A DNA stretch of 64,000 bases from Dyadobacter sp. CY345 (lineage in GTDB: Bacteria; Bacteroidota; Bacteroidia; Cytophagales; Spirosomataceae), in the NCBI RefSeq assembly GCF_021502725.1, contig NZ_JAKFFS010000007.1:248001-312000 (forward strand), in the 5' to 3' direction. The first letter of the stretch is position 1. Every line of letters begins with the position of its first letter. The translations under genes were made by a program, and so were the position numbers. Shown here piece by piece: positions 8,011-17,683 of the stretch. Below the pieces are notes generated by a model. The model did not search any database. It saw only the letters and a program-made list of their open reading frames with translations, and was not told where the DNA came from.

Positions 8011-9663
8011 ATGAATCGTACCGAGTCACTCCTGAAATTAAAGAATGAGCAATTTGATATTTGTATAATCGGGGGAGGAGCGAGTGGTGCAGGCTGCGCA
8101 TTGGATGCAGTGCTGAGAGGTTATAAAGTAGCGTTAATAGATAAAAGTGATTTCGCATCGGAAACCTCGTCCCGTTCGACAAAACTGATTCATGGGGGCG
8201 TTCGCTATCTGGAACAGGCTTTTAAAAATCTTGATTTTGCGCAGCTTAAACAAGTTCGCCACGGACTTGAAGAAAGGCATATCGTGTTAAAAAACGCTCC
8301 TCATCTTGCAAGGCCGTTGGCTTTGTTGACGCCTGTAAGTTCCTGGATTGAAGGTCTTTATTTTAGTATAGGGCTTCGGATGTACGACTGGTTTGCAACG
8401 AATGACAGCTTACCAAAAAGCAAATGGTTGAAAAAGGAACAGGTGTTGTCAAAAATCCCGACGCTTAATAAAACAAAATTGCACAGCGCAGTTATGTATT
8501 ATGATGGACAGCTTGATGATGCCCGATATTGTCTTGCACTTGCTCAATCTGCCTCAGAGGCCGGCGCGGTCGTTTCAAATTATCTTGAAGTAAAAGGATT
8601 TAAAAAAAGTCAGGACGGGAAACTGAGTGGAGTGCAGGTTTCCGATACGCAATCTGGGCAAGAATTCACCATAAATGCGAAACTGGTTATTAATTGTACC
8701 GGGCCCTTTTCTGATAAAATTCGTCATTTTGCGAATAACAGCTTGCCAGGAAGAATTCGTCCAAGCAAAGGTGTTCACGTGGTTCTTCCTTACGAAGTAT
8801 TGAATAGTGACCACGCGATGCTGATTCCTAAAACGCCTGACGGGAGGGTGGTTTTTGCAATTCCTTTTGAAGGATCCATGTTGCTAGGGACGACGGATAC
8901 AGATTCAAATGATGTCGAGAATGAAGCCAGTCTCAACAGTAAAGAGGTGGATTATCTGGTCAGTACGTTAAATCCTTACCTGGCAAATAAAATAGACATA
9001 TCTCAAATCAAATCAGGTTTTGGAGGTTTACGACCATTACTTTCGGCTGATCCCAATAAGTCGACAAAGACATTGCTGCGCGACCATGAGATTGAAATCG
9101 ATGCTGTTTCTGGCCTCCTAAGTCTTTTAGGCGGAAAATGGACGACCTATCGTTTGATGGCAAAGGATACAATTGATCAGGCCGATTTTATTTTGGGTCA
9201 AAAAAATGAGTGTACGACTGCCGGGCATATGCTTGTTGGTGGAGCAAATTATGATTTTGAATCCTGGAAATACCTGGCGAAAGATTTCACTTTGCCGGAG
9301 GATATCAGTCAGCATCTCGTTAAAAAATACGGTTGCCGGGCTGGGGAAGTAGCAAAACTGACTACTTTTAATAATCCGTTAAAAGAAAGACTTAGTCCTC
9401 AATATCCATACATCAAAGCTGAGGTTTTATATACAGTTAGACAGGAAATGGCTGTGACACCAAGAGATTTTCTGGCCAGGAGGATCCGTTTGGAAATTAC
9501 AGATTGGGAAACTACATTAGCGGTCTTGCCAACTGTTGTGGAGATAATGGGGTTAGAACTTGGCTGGGATAATGCCGAAAAGCAAAGGCAAATATCACAA
9601 TACGCTCAGCAACTGCAATATTTTCAGAAAGAAGCAACGGGAGAGGTAAAAAAGGATCTCTGA
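8011..9663 (+). CDS. glpD: Glycerol-3-phosphate dehydrogenase, FAD-dependent
   Basis: 550 residues with the N-terminal FAD motif DICIIGGGASGAGCALDAVL (about 16-35), the GlpD motifs SSRSTKLIHGGVRYLE and DGRVVFAIPFEGSMLLGTTDTD, and LLGGKWTTYRLMA. It oxidises sn-glycerol 3-phosphate to dihydroxyacetone phosphate at the inner membrane, passing electrons to quinone. It ends only 15 bases before the first ketosynthase-like gene on the same strand, with no terminator between, so the two may be co-transcribed. Whether GlpD has any role in pigment lipid supply is inference only. Confidence 0.93.
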   Translation: MNRTESLLKLKNEQFDICIIGGGASGAGCALDAVLRGYKVALIDKSDFASETSSRSTKLIHGGVRYLEQAFKNLDFAQLKQVRHGLEERHIVLKNAPHLARPLALLTPVSSWIEGLYFSIGLRMYDWFATNDSLPKSKWLKKEQVLSKIPTLNKTKLHSAVMYYDGQLDDARYCLALAQSASEAGAVVSNYLEVKGFKKSQDGKLSGVQVSDTQSGQEFTINAKLVINCTGPFSDKIRHFANNSLPGRIRPSKGVHVVLPYEVLNSDHAMLIPKTPDGRVVFAIPFEGSMLLGTTDTDSNDVENEASLNSKEVDYLVSTLNPYLANKIDISQIKSGFGGLRPLLSADPNKSTKTLLRDHEIEIDAVSGLLSLLGGKWTTYRLMAKDTIDQADFILGQKNECTTAGHMLVGGANYDFESWKYLAKDFTLPEDISQHLVKKYGCRAGEVAKLTTFNNPLKERLSPQYPYIKAEVLYTVRQEMAVTPRDFLARRIRLEITDWETTLAVLPTVVEIMGLELGWDNAEKQRQISQYAQQLQYFQKEATGEVKKDL

Positions 9664-9678
9664 AATAAGTCCTGAAAC

Positions 9679-10725
9679 ATGTTTATAAAAGATTTATACT
9701 GCATATCACCGCAGCGAACTTTCGATGATACTTTTTTTGAAAATGAGCCGAAAGTCTATTATGGGAATCGTTATGAAGCTCTGGAACCGGCTTACGGTAA
9801 ATTAATCCCCGCTGGCCTGCTCAGAAGAATGGGTAAGGCGGTTAGGATGGGCGTAGGTGCCGGACTTCCGCTGATACAGAGAAACTCAGATCTCGATGGA
9901 ATTATCCTGGGCACAGCAAACGGTGGACTTGAAGATTGCCTGAAATTTCTTAACCAGATTGTTGATTACAATGAGGGTACGCTAACGCCAACTAATTTCG
10001 TTCAGAGCACTCCCAACGCAGTCGCTGGAAATCTGGCGTTGATGAGTAAAAATACTGGTTACAACAACACGCACGTACACAAAGGTCTGGCTTTTGAAGC
10101 TGCTTTGTTGGATGCGATTTTACTTTTGGAAGACAAAAAATTGACGTCTTTGCTGGTGGGCGGTATTGAGGAAATTTCGGATTATAATTACAATATCGAT
10201 TTTCTGGCCGGATCTTTCAAAACGGAAGAAACCGATTCCAATCTTCTGCTTCATTCAAACACGCCTGGCACTGTTTGTGGCGAAGCTGCGGTAATGTTTG
10301 TCGTTGAGGCAGAAAAGTCTGAAAATTCCCTTGCTGAAATTGTCGATGTGGAACAGATCAGTTACGCAGATGAAGAAAAATTGCGGGCGAAACTAACCTA
10401 TTTTCTCAACCGAAATAATATCCAGCCTGCTGAGATCGATGCATTGATATTGGGTTTCAGTGGCGATATTAGAAATGATTACTGGTACAAGTGGCTGAAT
10501 CAAGAGTTTTTTCCGGAAAGTGCTGTCTACAGTTATAAAAATCTGACGGGTGATTTTCCTACGGCTTCCGCGTTTGCAACCTGGCTGGGTGTCCAGTTAT
10601 TAAATGGAAAGCAGCTGCCGGATAACACACTTTATGCTGAGAAATCAGGTAAACCAGCTGAAAAAATACTCATTTATAACCACCATAAGGGTGTTCAGCA
10701 TGGCTTTATTCTGCTGTCAAAATAA
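9679..10725 (+). CDS. Ketosynthase-fold protein without catalytic residues (paralogue 1)
   Basis: 348 residues with the beta-ketoacyl synthase fold recognisable from QSTPNAVAGNLAL and NLTGDFPTASAFATW. Aligned by eye with active enzymes, the nucleophile Cys position is Gly (THVHKGLAFE), the first His motif NAHGT is lost (LGFSGD) and the GHT motif reads GDF, so the Cys-His-His triad is gone. It therefore probably acts as a non-catalytic partner or chain-length factor. It is clearly paralogous to the gene at 26780 (shared AGLLRRM-K--RM; P-T-F-QST-N--AG). It lies 15 bases behind glpD and converges with the halogenase-like gene. Confidence 0.8.
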   Translation: MFIKDLYCISPQRTFDDTFFENEPKVYYGNRYEALEPAYGKLIPAGLLRRMGKAVRMGVGAGLPLIQRNSDLDGIILGTANGGLEDCLKFLNQIVDYNEGTLTPTNFVQSTPNAVAGNLALMSKNTGYNNTHVHKGLAFEAALLDAILLLEDKKLTSLLVGGIEEISDYNYNIDFLAGSFKTEETDSNLLLHSNTPGTVCGEAAVMFVVEAEKSENSLAEIVDVEQISYADEEKLRAKLTYFLNRNNIQPAEIDALILGFSGDIRNDYWYKWLNQEFFPESAVYSYKNLTGDFPTASAFATWLGVQLLNGKQLPDNTLYAEKSGKPAEKILIYNHHKGVQHGFILLSK

Positions 10726-10787
10726 GAAATCGATTACTCAAAATTACCAGTCCGTGATATGGATTCTCGTCCCGAATTGCTGGAAAT

Positions 10788-12029
10788 TTATTCCCTGTTC
10801 AAACTTTTTTCCTTCATTTTAATCACTTTAGCAAGTGTGGGAAGTATCGTATCATGTTTTTTGACAAATGGATTAGATTGATCCCAGACATAACCCGCTA
10901 GCACTGAACAAATCTGGTTTTTGATATCATTCTGAATATGATTCGCAAAAACGATTGTTTGAAAATCACCACTGTACCAACCAGTTACATAACTTCTGAA
11001 AACGTTAATTCCGCCCTGTACCACGTCTTCGTAATCTTTTTTCCAGTCGACAGCTTCTCCCTGCAAATGCCTGTGGGTCATTTTGGCTGAAAGAAGTCCG
11101 GATGCCGTCGCGAATGTTACACCGGACGAGAAAATCGGATCAAGAAATTCTGTGCTATTTCCCGATAACACAAAACCTTCACCATACATTTGTTTGACAC
11201 CGACTGAATAACCAAGAATATGTTTTGGCTCCCATTTTAGTTCTGAATTGTTAAAACGTCCATTCAAATCTTCAAATTCACGGATAAAGTTTTTGTACTT
11301 TTCTCCGTTATTTTCAGCAAGCTCTTCAACCTTTTCCCGGTCACTCACGATGCCTACCGAAGTCGATCCGTCAGAAAAGGGTATCGCCCATATCCACGAT
11401 TTGTTGTTGTCAAAAGAATGTACAAAAATATTATTGCTGGCTTCGGCCGTTCTATTTTTATCTTCAAGATGTGAAAAAACCGCTCCTCTTGGTGAGAAAG
11501 CAGAAGGTTTGCTCAGGTCAAAAAGTCTTGGCAAAACACGTCCATAACCACTGGAATCGATGATAAATTTTGATTCTACGGTGCTTGTATTTTCGTTAAT
11601 ATCCTTGTATTCAGCTATTTGTTTGTCTTGACTGCAACTGACGCTCAATACCTCACACTCAAAATTTACATCCACACCTTTTGCTTTTGTTGCTTCTGCA
11701 AGGGTAAGATCAAAATCGGCGCGTTTTACCTGCCAGGTCCATGACCAGCCCTGGGTATATTGTTCTTCAAAGAAAAATTCACAGCGCTTGTCTCCTTTCA
11801 TAAACGCCGCGCCTGTTTTTTTTTGGAAATTTTTAGGAATAACTGCTTCCAACAATCCTGCCTGATCGAGATGTTCCATGCAGCACGGCAAAAGACTTTC
11901 ACCGATCTGGAAACGGGGAAATTTTTCTTTTTCCAGGATCATGACGTCGTATCCTTGTTTTCTTAAATAGGATGCGGCGACGGTTCCGGCCGGTCCTGCA
12001 CCTATAACTACAACATCAACTTTTCGCAT
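10788..12029 (-). CDS. FAD-dependent halogenase-like oxidoreductase
   Basis: 413 residues. GAGPAG (10-15) binds FAD, FQIGESLLP (40-48) is typical of flavin halogenases and related monooxygenases, and WIWAIP (212-217) fits the halogenase WxWxIP motif. K71 in FQKKTGAAF lies where the catalytic Lys of phenolic halogenases is expected. The family chlorinates or brominates activated aromatic rings using FADH2 and halide; related members are reductases or hydroxylases, so halogenation is not certain. Chlorinated flexirubins are known, which fits a role on the aryl head of the polyene. It starts two bases after the CrtI-like gene ends, so it is co-transcribed with it. Confidence 0.75.
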   Translation of the reverse strand: MRKVDVVVIGAGPAGTVAASYLRKQGYDVMILEKEKFPRFQIGESLLPCCMEHLDQAGLLEAVIPKNFQKKTGAAFMKGDKRCEFFFEEQYTQGWSWTWQVKRADFDLTLAEATKAKGVDVNFECEVLSVSCSQDKQIAEYKDINENTSTVESKFIIDSSGYGRVLPRLFDLSKPSAFSPRGAVFSHLEDKNRTAEASNNIFVHSFDNNKSWIWAIPFSDGSTSVGIVSDREKVEELAENNGEKYKNFIREFEDLNGRFNNSELKWEPKHILGYSVGVKQMYGEGFVLSGNSTEFLDPIFSSGVTFATASGLLSAKMTHRHLQGEAVDWKKDYEDVVQGGINVFRSYVTGWYSGDFQTIVFANHIQNDIKNQICSVLAGYVWDQSNPFVKKHDTILPTLAKVIKMKEKSLNRE

Positions 12030-12031
12030 GA

Positions 12032-13561
12032 TTAAGCATTTTTGACTTTTTGAATGAGTTTATCTTTATCTACAAAAGCAAAGCAGGTCACAAAAGCACT
12101 AACTGTGACACCTAATATTCCATGCATGGAAATGTTTTGCCCCGTCAAATGCAGATTTGGGATTCTCGTTTTTGTATTGATTTGTGTCCTTGTCGGCGAC
12201 GCTGAATTTTTCATGACCCCATACAGAGAACCGTCTTTGTTCCCAATATAGTCACGAAAAGTAAGTGGCGAGGCGCTGTGTACCGCCTTAATTTTCTCCC
12301 GGATACCAGGAAAAACTTCCTCGATTCGATTGATAACCTGTTCCTCTTTTAATTTTTTAAATTCTTCATAACCTTCTCCTCGCTTTCCGGGCTCAGCAAC
12401 GGTATGCAGCGACTCACTCCATTGGGCGGTTTCTTCCGCGTCCATATAGGTCATCACAGACATAGACTCTGCATATTTTTTGTGTTTTGATATGAAGGGT
12501 GTGCAGATAAAATAAGTCTGCGGCCAGGTTTTCTGGTCATATTCCACACCTCCCCAGACATCTTCAATATGATGTTGGTAAATATTATAATTCAGATATT
12601 CAAAAGTTTCTTCGTGAAAAGTAAAATGTACCAGAAAAGTGGAAATGCTGTTTTTAAGGCTTTTGATCCTGTTTCTGTAAACCTGTAAAAATCGTTGCTC
12701 TCCAAAAATGTCGATGGTTACGGCCGGATGAACATTTGAAATATATTGTTTTCCACTAAATTTTTCACCGTTCTCCAGTACCACGGCACTAATTTCACCC
12801 ACCTCATTATACTCCGCGCCAATGACTTTTTTGCGCTTTAAAATTTCTCCACCAAAACTTCTGATTCCTTTGCTCAGCTGAATTGCGATTTGCGAACCTC
12901 CATCAATAAACTTGTAGGCTCCAGACAAATAGCTGTTTATTATCAGGGCATGCACATAAAACGGCGTCATCTCCTTTACGCCCGCATACAATTGATTGGA
13001 GCCCGCCAATACATTTCTTAACCGCTCATTTTTGGTGATTGAGGCAATATAGTCATGCGCGTTTAACTCCATAATGCTTGAATCCATTTGATAATTTTCG
13101 TTGGAAACTTCAAGATTATAAAGCGGGAATTTTTTGCACGTCTCTTTTATTTTTTCGCAATAGGTATCAATCGCCTCTTTTTCGTCGGGAAAATAACCTT
13201 TCATATTTTTCTTAAACTCCTCATATCCCTGACCGTAAGCATATTCGGAGCCATCGTCGAACCGGATTACGTCAAACTTATCGTCATCCAGTCGTTTTAA
13301 CTTCATCTTTTCCAGAATTCCAAAATATTTGAAAAACTGATAAAGATTTTCGCCTTTGTCCATGCTTCCAACATAATGTACACCTGTATCAAAAATCGCT
13401 TTGTCACGGCTATAAACCTGCAAATTACCGCCGATCTGATGATTTTTTTCCAGAACTACTACGCTATGGCCTTCCGAAGCCAGGATATATGCACACGCCA
13501 ACCCGCCTAATCCACTCCCTAAAATGACGAAATCATATTCCTTTCCGGACTTTTTCTGCAT
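12032..13561 (-). CDS. CrtI-like FAD-dependent oxidoreductase (phytoene desaturase/retinol saturase family)
   Basis: 509 residues with the dinucleotide-binding N terminus DFVILGSGLGGLACAYILAS and GGNLQVYSRDKAIFDTGVHYVG, and the family's C-terminal FAD motif NLHLTGQNISMHGILGVTVSA. This superfamily includes carotenoid desaturases and isomerases and all-trans-retinol 13,14-reductases. In the pigment setting it may isomerise, reduce or desaturate the polyene chain; a carotenoid role is less likely because no other crt gene adjoins it. It forms a leftward unit with the halogenase-like gene (2-base gap) and lies 111 bases after the trifunctional exporter gene. Confidence 0.8.
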   Translation of the reverse strand: MQKKSGKEYDFVILGSGLGGLACAYILASEGHSVVVLEKNHQIGGNLQVYSRDKAIFDTGVHYVGSMDKGENLYQFFKYFGILEKMKLKRLDDDKFDVIRFDDGSEYAYGQGYEEFKKNMKGYFPDEKEAIDTYCEKIKETCKKFPLYNLEVSNENYQMDSSIMELNAHDYIASITKNERLRNVLAGSNQLYAGVKEMTPFYVHALIINSYLSGAYKFIDGGSQIAIQLSKGIRSFGGEILKRKKVIGAEYNEVGEISAVVLENGEKFSGKQYISNVHPAVTIDIFGEQRFLQVYRNRIKSLKNSISTFLVHFTFHEETFEYLNYNIYQHHIEDVWGGVEYDQKTWPQTYFICTPFISKHKKYAESMSVMTYMDAEETAQWSESLHTVAEPGKRGEGYEEFKKLKEEQVINRIEEVFPGIREKIKAVHSASPLTFRDYIGNKDGSLYGVMKNSASPTRTQINTKTRIPNLHLTGQNISMHGILGVTVSAFVTCFAFVDKDKLIQKVKNA

Positions 13562-13672
13562 GAAATTGAGATATAAAACTTATTCTTTACTTGTGTTACC
13601 AGTCAGAAAACGCCGCAATTTTTATATAAAATTTTACATCTGCGTTTTTCGTGAGTAAACGGCCGATTAAAA

Positions 13673-16600
13673 TTATCCGGATACTTTGAAATGACTTTCT
13701 GCTTTTTCTTTTCTTAAAATAAACAGCACGTTGGATGTTTTCTTTGAGTGTTCGTACATCTCAACGCTAAGATTATTTTTTTCTGCAAAATTCCGGATAT
13801 CAATAGACGAGAAAAAATGGAACGCACCATCTTTTTTATTAAAAGAAAACAATCCCGTTGATAGTGCCTCCGTACGTTCTGTGTTTTTATGTTTCTCGCC
13901 GAGGTCAGTAATGCCATCCCGGATAAATAAAATCCCCTCATGATTTAGTGCTTCTGCACAGCGATTTAATACAATCTGCTGCTTTTCTTCTGACAGATAA
14001 TGCAGGATATCATTTAAAAATATTATATCCTGTTTTTCTACTTTAACCAAACTGATATCTCCATAATCAAATTGAAGGTTACCGGTTTTGTTGTAACTGT
14101 TTTGCGCAATCAAAATTTTGTCTTCATCATAATCAACCGCCTTAATGATCCTGTCCTGATTTTTGTAATGAAGGAAAAAAGATAAATAACCATAACCGCA
14201 ACCAACGTCCAGTATCTTTTTTCTATCACCGATCAGCGCGTTATAATTGGAGAAATTCTTTGCTTCAAGATTCCATTTTGTTTTAAAATACCATTCTAAA
14301 ACTGGCCCTTTAAATACATAATTGGCGAAAATTTTATGTTTGAGATATCGCGTGTCTTCCATCTCATCTTTGTATAATGCAAACTCAGACTTGAAATGCG
14401 CTGCGATATTTTTTGTTTTATCACGAAGCGTTTCTCCCCATATCGGATCGCTGTATTTTATTCTTGGCAAAACCCGGACATTCAAGGCGCCCGGACGGAT
14501 AAGGAAATCATTTTTTGGTAAAACATCGGAAGCACCATGAATCAGGATCGGCTGGATATCAAGGCCAAGCTCCTGTGCCAGATGAAATGCACCTTTGTGA
14601 AAACGTCCGATAGTGCCATCTGCTGACCGCGTTCCTTCGGGAAAAACAAGGATCGAATATCCCTCTTCGACAAGCTTTCGCATTCGGGCGATGTTCTCTT
14701 CTGGCCCGGCCTCTGTGTATATATAACCAGCAAAACGGATAATTGGGCCGAAAAAAGGAGAATTATAAACCCAGCCTTTTACCATCATAACAATTTTGGG
14801 ATTGATCATGATGGCCAGTAAAATATCGAGAAAGGAAGTATGGTTTGCGATGTAAATAACCGGTTTTGAGATATCCATATTTTCAGTTCCGGAAAAATTC
14901 TTCCTGACATGTGGACCGGAATAAATCACTGTTTTTGCAAAAAATGCCAGTGAATTATTGATCATCTTCTTTTTTCTAATTTTAGAAACTGGCAAAAGAA
15001 GTATCGCGACAAGTTTGGAATGAAGGAAGAGACAGCCAGAAAGGAAATAAGTAAAGCTTGAAATGCTAAGTATAAATGGCAAAAACGTAACGGGTGCCTT
15101 TTTCTTTTTTATTCTGTTTTCTGCAAATAATGCAAAAACGACTGGCTGAACGATAAAGGAAATAAACAAGATACAGACAATCCCTAAAACGCTTATCAAG
15201 GCAATGGAATGAATCGCCGGATATTCAGCGAAAATCAAAACACCTGTTCCGATGATGGTAGTAAACGCAGACAAAATAATAGCGGACTGATAGGAGCGGA
15301 GCGTGTCCTTGCCATATTTATATTTACTCAACAATCCTTCTGTTACGAAAATACTAAAATCGTCACCTAACCCGAAGATGAAGGTCGTGATAACTACATT
15401 TACGAAGTTGAATTTTATACCAAAAATCGCTGCAATCCCAAGGATCCAGATCCAGCTGACCACCATAGGTAAAAAGGAAAGCAACGTGAGTTCGATTCTA
15501 CCGTAAACCAGCAAAAGTGTTAGAAAAACGATCGAGGCAGAGATGAACAATATATAATTAAAATCGTCTTTGACCATTGTAAGCAATTCCTCAGCAAGTT
15601 CGCCGCGATCAAAAATTTCAACGCCTTCAATCTTCCGAAGGTCCGATTTAACTGCGTTTAATTGATTTTGACTGGCCACAACCGTCGTGATCAAAGTCGT
15701 TTTGGATGCGTTGCTTTCGATCAGATTATCCAGTCCTAATTCCCGAAAAAGTTCTTTCTCCTCAACCGGATTCTCAATTTCTCCTGAAATCCAGCGCTTA
15801 AAATCATTAAAAGCGGCGCTGTTAAAACCATTTTGAGCAGCTGATTTGTCAATTTCAGAAAACGTCAGCTTTCTTTTGTTCACATCCCAGAAATTCCGCC
15901 ATCTTGCCAGACGTTCCTGCCGCATCCTTTCCGGGACCAGAAATGAGCCGGATGAAGCAAAACCTTTTACCTGACTTTGATTTTTTAATTCTGTTAATTT
16001 CTGATAAACCTGATAATTCAGCTCCTCTGCTTTTTGCCGATTTTTATCCATGGAAAACACGTAGATACGCTTTTCATTCGCAGGGTCCAGACCTGTCAAA
16101 GTCTGTTCCTTCTCTTTTAAATCAACACTATGGATACTCAGATTTTCAAAGCTGCTGTCGAATTCTGTAAATCGGGAATAGTACAAAAAGACAATAGTAA
16201 GTACCGCAACAAGACCGAGCACAAAACTTCGAAATTTCCCGGAGATTTTTGGAAATGTAAAAAATTTAACCTCGCCAGGAATATTTTTGTAATCAAACGA
16301 AAGAGCCTCCAAAATTACCGGGAGTGCAATTAAGGTAAAAAGTGCGGCGCCTGATAAGCTCAGCGATGCGAAAAGTCCGAAATCCTGCAAAACTGCTGAG
16401 TTTGCAAAACGAAGCGCGCTGAAAGCAAGAATTGTAGTTAAACTTCCTGTCAAGAGCGGCTCACTAACCTCCTTAACTGCAGTGGTAATCGATCCGGTAT
16501 GTCGTAAGTGCGTGAAAAAGTGAAAAGAATAATCAAGCAGGATTCCAAATATGACTGCGCCCGTAGCCAGGGAAATTCCGGAGATTTCCGGTCTGAAAAA

Positions 16601-17536
16601 ACCAATAATTCCCAAAGCGAACGTCCCACCAAAAACTGCCGGGAGCACAATGTAAACCGGAATTAAAACTTTTCGGTAATAAAATATAAGCATCAGTAAA
16701 ATGGCTGACAGCGCAATGATCATGGTCATATACGAGTCATGTTTTACCTGAATTGCGTTTTGTGCAGCAATCTCGAATGTTCCGAAATAAGTAAATTTAT
16801 ATTGCGGATGTTGCCGCGCCCAGGATTTTTTAAAATCTTCAACCTGATTATACAGCTCAATATTTTTTGCAGAATTCCCTGAATCATAATTTGTTCCAGC
16901 CATTACGATCACCTGTTTTCTGTCTTTTGAAAACATCAACCCGTCGTCAACTGTCATTCCATTTGTATTGTTAATGGCATTCAGATCGCGGAAATATTGG
17001 CCTGAAATTCCAATGGGATCGTTTAGAAGGAACTGTCGGAGGAATGTGCCGCCTGGCGCCAGCAGTTGTTTGTAAGAGGTGGTGATTGAAGTATTTATAG
17101 AATCGGGATTCGCCTTGTTTTGAATGTGTTGGTAGTAAGAAGAATCGATAAGTTCAGGAAACCGGGCATAGGTATATTCATAAACATCCTCCTGAATATT
17201 TGGACGAACTGCCTGGATGTTTTTAATATAACCCGAAGTGTGTCTGGCAAGTGAATCAGCAAAGGTCTCAGCAATTGTTTTCGCATCTTCGGTGTCGATA
17301 TTAGCAGGCACGTCGACCGAAAAAACAATCTGATTGATAATGCTCTTATTTTCGACTAAACGGTTGAATTCTTCGAAGGATTTGCCTTTCGGCAGGGTAG
17401 AAAATATGCTTTCTGTAATTCTTAATTTTGATATCCCGACACCCAGGACACCAATTAATAGAAGCAAAAGGGCAAAAAAAAGTGTTTTTTTTCGGGAAAG
17501 GAGGGCGTTTAGTCTAAGTAATAAGTCTCCAATCAT
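13673..17536 (-). CDS. Trifunctional MMPL exporter / lysophospholipid acyltransferase / SAM methyltransferase fusion
   Basis: 1287 residues combining three activities. Residues 1 to about 840 form an RND/MMPL-type transporter, with a first helix, a periplasmic loop, two six-helix bundles and motifs such as FGILLDYSFHFFTHLRHTG and GLGDDFSIFVTEG. Residues about 860-1060 form a PlsC-type acyltransferase with H899-TSFLD and FPEGTRSADG. Residues about 1080-1280 form a class I methyltransferase with ILDVGCGYGYLSFF near 1109-1122. It probably moves the lipid-linked polyene across the inner membrane, acylates the anchor and O-methylates the product. First gene of the leftward arm, divergent from the ammonia-lyase gene. 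Confidence 0.88.
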   Translation of the reverse strand: MIGDLLLRLNALLSRKKTLFFALLLLLIGVLGVGISKLRITESIFSTLPKGKSFEEFNRLVENKSIINQIVFSVDVPANIDTEDAKTIAETFADSLARHTSGYIKNIQAVRPNIQEDVYEYTYARFPELIDSSYYQHIQNKANPDSINTSITTSYKQLLAPGGTFLRQFLLNDPIGISGQYFRDLNAINNTNGMTVDDGLMFSKDRKQVIVMAGTNYDSGNSAKNIELYNQVEDFKKSWARQHPQYKFTYFGTFEIAAQNAIQVKHDSYMTMIIALSAILLMLIFYYRKVLIPVYIVLPAVFGGTFALGIIGFFRPEISGISLATGAVIFGILLDYSFHFFTHLRHTGSITTAVKEVSEPLLTGSLTTILAFSALRFANSAVLQDFGLFASLSLSGAALFTLIALPVILEALSFDYKNIPGEVKFFTFPKISGKFRSFVLGLVAVLTIVFLYYSRFTEFDSSFENLSIHSVDLKEKEQTLTGLDPANEKRIYVFSMDKNRQKAEELNYQVYQKLTELKNQSQVKGFASSGSFLVPERMRQERLARWRNFWDVNKRKLTFSEIDKSAAQNGFNSAAFNDFKRWISGEIENPVEEKELFRELGLDNLIESNASKTTLITTVVASQNQLNAVKSDLRKIEGVEIFDRGELAEELLTMVKDDFNYILFISASIVFLTLLLVYGRIELTLLSFLPMVVSWIWILGIAAIFGIKFNFVNVVITTFIFGLGDDFSIFVTEGLLSKYKYGKDTLRSYQSAIILSAFTTIIGTGVLIFAEYPAIHSIALISVLGIVCILFISFIVQPVVFALFAENRIKKKKAPVTFLPFILSISSFTYFLSGCLFLHSKLVAILLLPVSKIRKKKMINNSLAFFAKTVIYSGPHVRKNFSGTENMDISKPVIYIANHTSFLDILLAIMINPKIVMMVKGWVYNSPFFGPIIRFAGYIYTEAGPEENIARMRKLVEEGYSILVFPEGTRSADGTIGRFHKGAFHLAQELGLDIQPILIHGASDVLPKNDFLIRPGALNVRVLPRIKYSDPIWGETLRDKTKNIAAHFKSEFALYKDEMEDTRYLKHKIFANYVFKGPVLEWYFKTKWNLEAKNFSNYNALIGDRKKILDVGCGYGYLSFFLHYKNQDRIIKAVDYDEDKILIAQNSYNKTGNLQFDYGDISLVKVEKQDIIFLNDILHYLSEEKQQIVLNRCAEALNHEGILFIRDGITDLGEKHKNTERTEALSTGLFSFNKKDGAFHFFSSIDIRNFAEKNNLSVEMYEHSKKTSNVLFILRKEKAESHFKVSG

Positions 17537-17570
17537 CGGATTTTGAACGTGAGTTTGGGGTAAATTTAGA

Positions 17571-17578
17571 CAAATGTA
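17571..17578 (-). promoter_or_regulatory. Candidate -7 promoter element for the leftward pigment arm
   Basis: On the minus strand the bases read TACATTTG, an exact TAnnTTTG match, 35 bases before the ATG of the trifunctional gene (17536). No well-spaced TTG was found. It lies in the 147-base divergent region shared with the ammonia-lyase gene, so both arms may be controlled from here. Confidence 0.4.
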
Positions 17579-17683
17579 AGAGTCCTGACAATATATTGAT
17601 GTACCCCGCCGCTAAATAGCGTTTCTTGTCAAAGCCATAAAAAAAGATTTATTTTACATGGGTTTTAATTACAGTAACAATAA

